Of a DNA stretch of 64,000 nucleotides, positions 63,027-64,000 are shown in pieces. Each line of letters starts with the position of its first letter. Position 1 is the stretch's first letter. The notes below the pieces were generated by a model. It made no database searches. It saw only the letters and a list, made by a program, of their open reading frames with translations, and had not been told where the DNA came from. A program made the translations under genes and the position numbers. The stretch lies in assembly GCA_030789695.1 (NCBI GenBank), contig CM061135.1, positions 107,578,301-107,642,300 on the forward strand. Reading direction: 5' to 3'. This stretch comes from Scilla litardierei. Taxonomy: Eukaryota > Streptophyta > Magnoliopsida > Asparagales > Asparagaceae.

Positions 63027-64000
63027 TGTTACGACCTAAAGATCGTGGGAGTCCGACTCCCGCCCAGATCCGCTGACATACCTCATTGACTCACCCCTTT
63101 GCAAAGGGGCCGCCGTCCCGGAGGTCCGAGGCTACATGGGAATGGGCGCACCTCGCAACACCCCCCTCCCGGCCGAGGCGTACAACCGCAGTCGCTCGGC
63201 CCGCCAGGGGCAGTGCGCCTGGGGAGCACCCAGACAGTGCCGCCTGGGATGCTGACATAGGCACGTGCATATCCCTCCCTACCAGCGGTCCACGACCCAC
63301 GGCCGAAAAGGTGCACGGTCGGGCCGAACAACCCCCGAACAGGTCGACCCGATGGGTCCCCACGAACCCCGCCGCCGGGGATAGCATTGTCGGACCCTTA
63401 GTTCATCACGCACGACAAACAACCAGTGTAAGGACACGACTGACACTAGCGCTGCCCGACCATCTGACAAAGCACCCCCTGGCCGCTGAGCCCCCTGACA
63501 CTTAATGCTTTCGGCCCTGACACCCTGACAAAAGTGCCCCTGGCCGTTGCGCCATCTGACAAAAGTGGGGCAGACACTCCTGCTCCTGACATCCTCGTCC
63601 GAAGCTTCCGCTGACAGCCGGGCCAGCTCAGCACATAGAGTCAGCATGCCAGGTCAGCCCCACCTAATCATCTCCCATCAGGTATAAATACCCCCCTCAC
63701 TTCTTACGGTGAAGGGGTTGGCAAATTCCCTCTGAATCCCATTATTCACACACGAGAGCAAAGGTCGTCCATATCTTTGTTCTCCCATATATAGCTCGTC
63801 ACGTACGGTCGACACACCCTCAGTCCGACCTGCGTGCCTCGCCCCCGCTTTAAGCCCAGTTACTGACTTAGGCATCGGAGGGGGCTAAGGGTTGGACCCC
63901 AACCCGGCCCTTCTGACGAGTTGCTCGTGGTGCAGGGAAGCTCGCCCCTTGGTCGACATCCGCCTTCGGCTCCCACCGCCCGATCCTCCTCCGTCGTGTC
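63027..64000 (+). mobile_element. Tat-like gypsy LTR, cut by the window edge
   Basis: Starts TGTTACGACC at 63027. GC-rich, with several CTGACAAAGCACCCCYTGGCC-like and CCCTGACA repeats (63460-63610). TATAAATA is at 63683-63690 and CTGACTTAGGCATCGGAGGG-type sequence at about 63863-63884, the same block as CTGACTTAAGTATCGGAGTC in the Tat LTRs at 21320 and 46210. The element's body lies beyond the window. Open frames here are GC-rich chance frames. Confidence 0.6.

Noticed and set aside
63083..63647. Overlapping open frames of 82-139 codons on both strands
   Set aside because: High GC content lowers stop frequency here. The sequence is an LTR with TATA box, and no frame shows a recognisable domain.

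Overview
The window is nuclear DNA of a flowering plant with a large, transposon-rich genome. It holds one recognisable host gene, and nearly everything else is nested LTR retrotransposons, solo LTRs and DNA-transposon remnants. I cannot tell monocot from dicot from the sequence.

The host gene is a CMSS1/Cms1 homologue (U3-containing 90S pre-ribosome family) on the minus strand. Four consecutive coding exons join in frame: 47320-46987, 18191-17996, 11473-11401 and 3950-3901. They encode about 217 residues. The C-terminal exon(s) must lie beyond the left edge. About 650 coding bases are spread over more than 43 kb because introns 1 to 3 measure 28.8, 6.5 and 7.5 kb and are filled with transposons. 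Upstream of the ATG lie only 172 bp of apparent native promoter, with a telo-box and a site II-like motif, before the LTR of a co-oriented copia element.

Layout, left to right. 1-1945: deleted Reina-like gypsy. 1946-3900: rest of partial intron 4. 3951-11400: intron 3, with an old LTR fragment, solo LTR A (TSD AAGCT) and a DNA element rich in subterminal repeats. 11474-17995: intron 2, with LTR B. 18192-46986: intron 1, occupied by a Tat-lineage gypsy (20688-46352, TSD AATGA). That element hosts a copia solo LTR (24049-25759), a hAT remnant (27876-30091) and a CRM-like gypsy (32625-44766, TSD CACAT). The CRM-like element in turn hosts a solo LTR (34092-35469, TSD AAACA) and a Reina-like chromovirus (38004-43798). 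47493-63026: minus-strand copia, interrupted by a non-coding LARD-type element (47851-56639, TSD TGACT) and a second copy of the copia solo LTR (60625-62378, TSD TAAAC). 63027-64000: start of a further Tat-like LTR.

The target-site duplications give a clean insertion order. Every retrotransposon reading frame is broken, deleted or absent, so none looks autonomous. The most unusual signals are the giant-intron host gene, a 57-bp-arm perfect palindrome that replaces a GC-rich array in only one LTR of the young LARD, and dense ACCGAC (DRE-core) arrays upstream of the TATA box in a solo-LTR family present twice.
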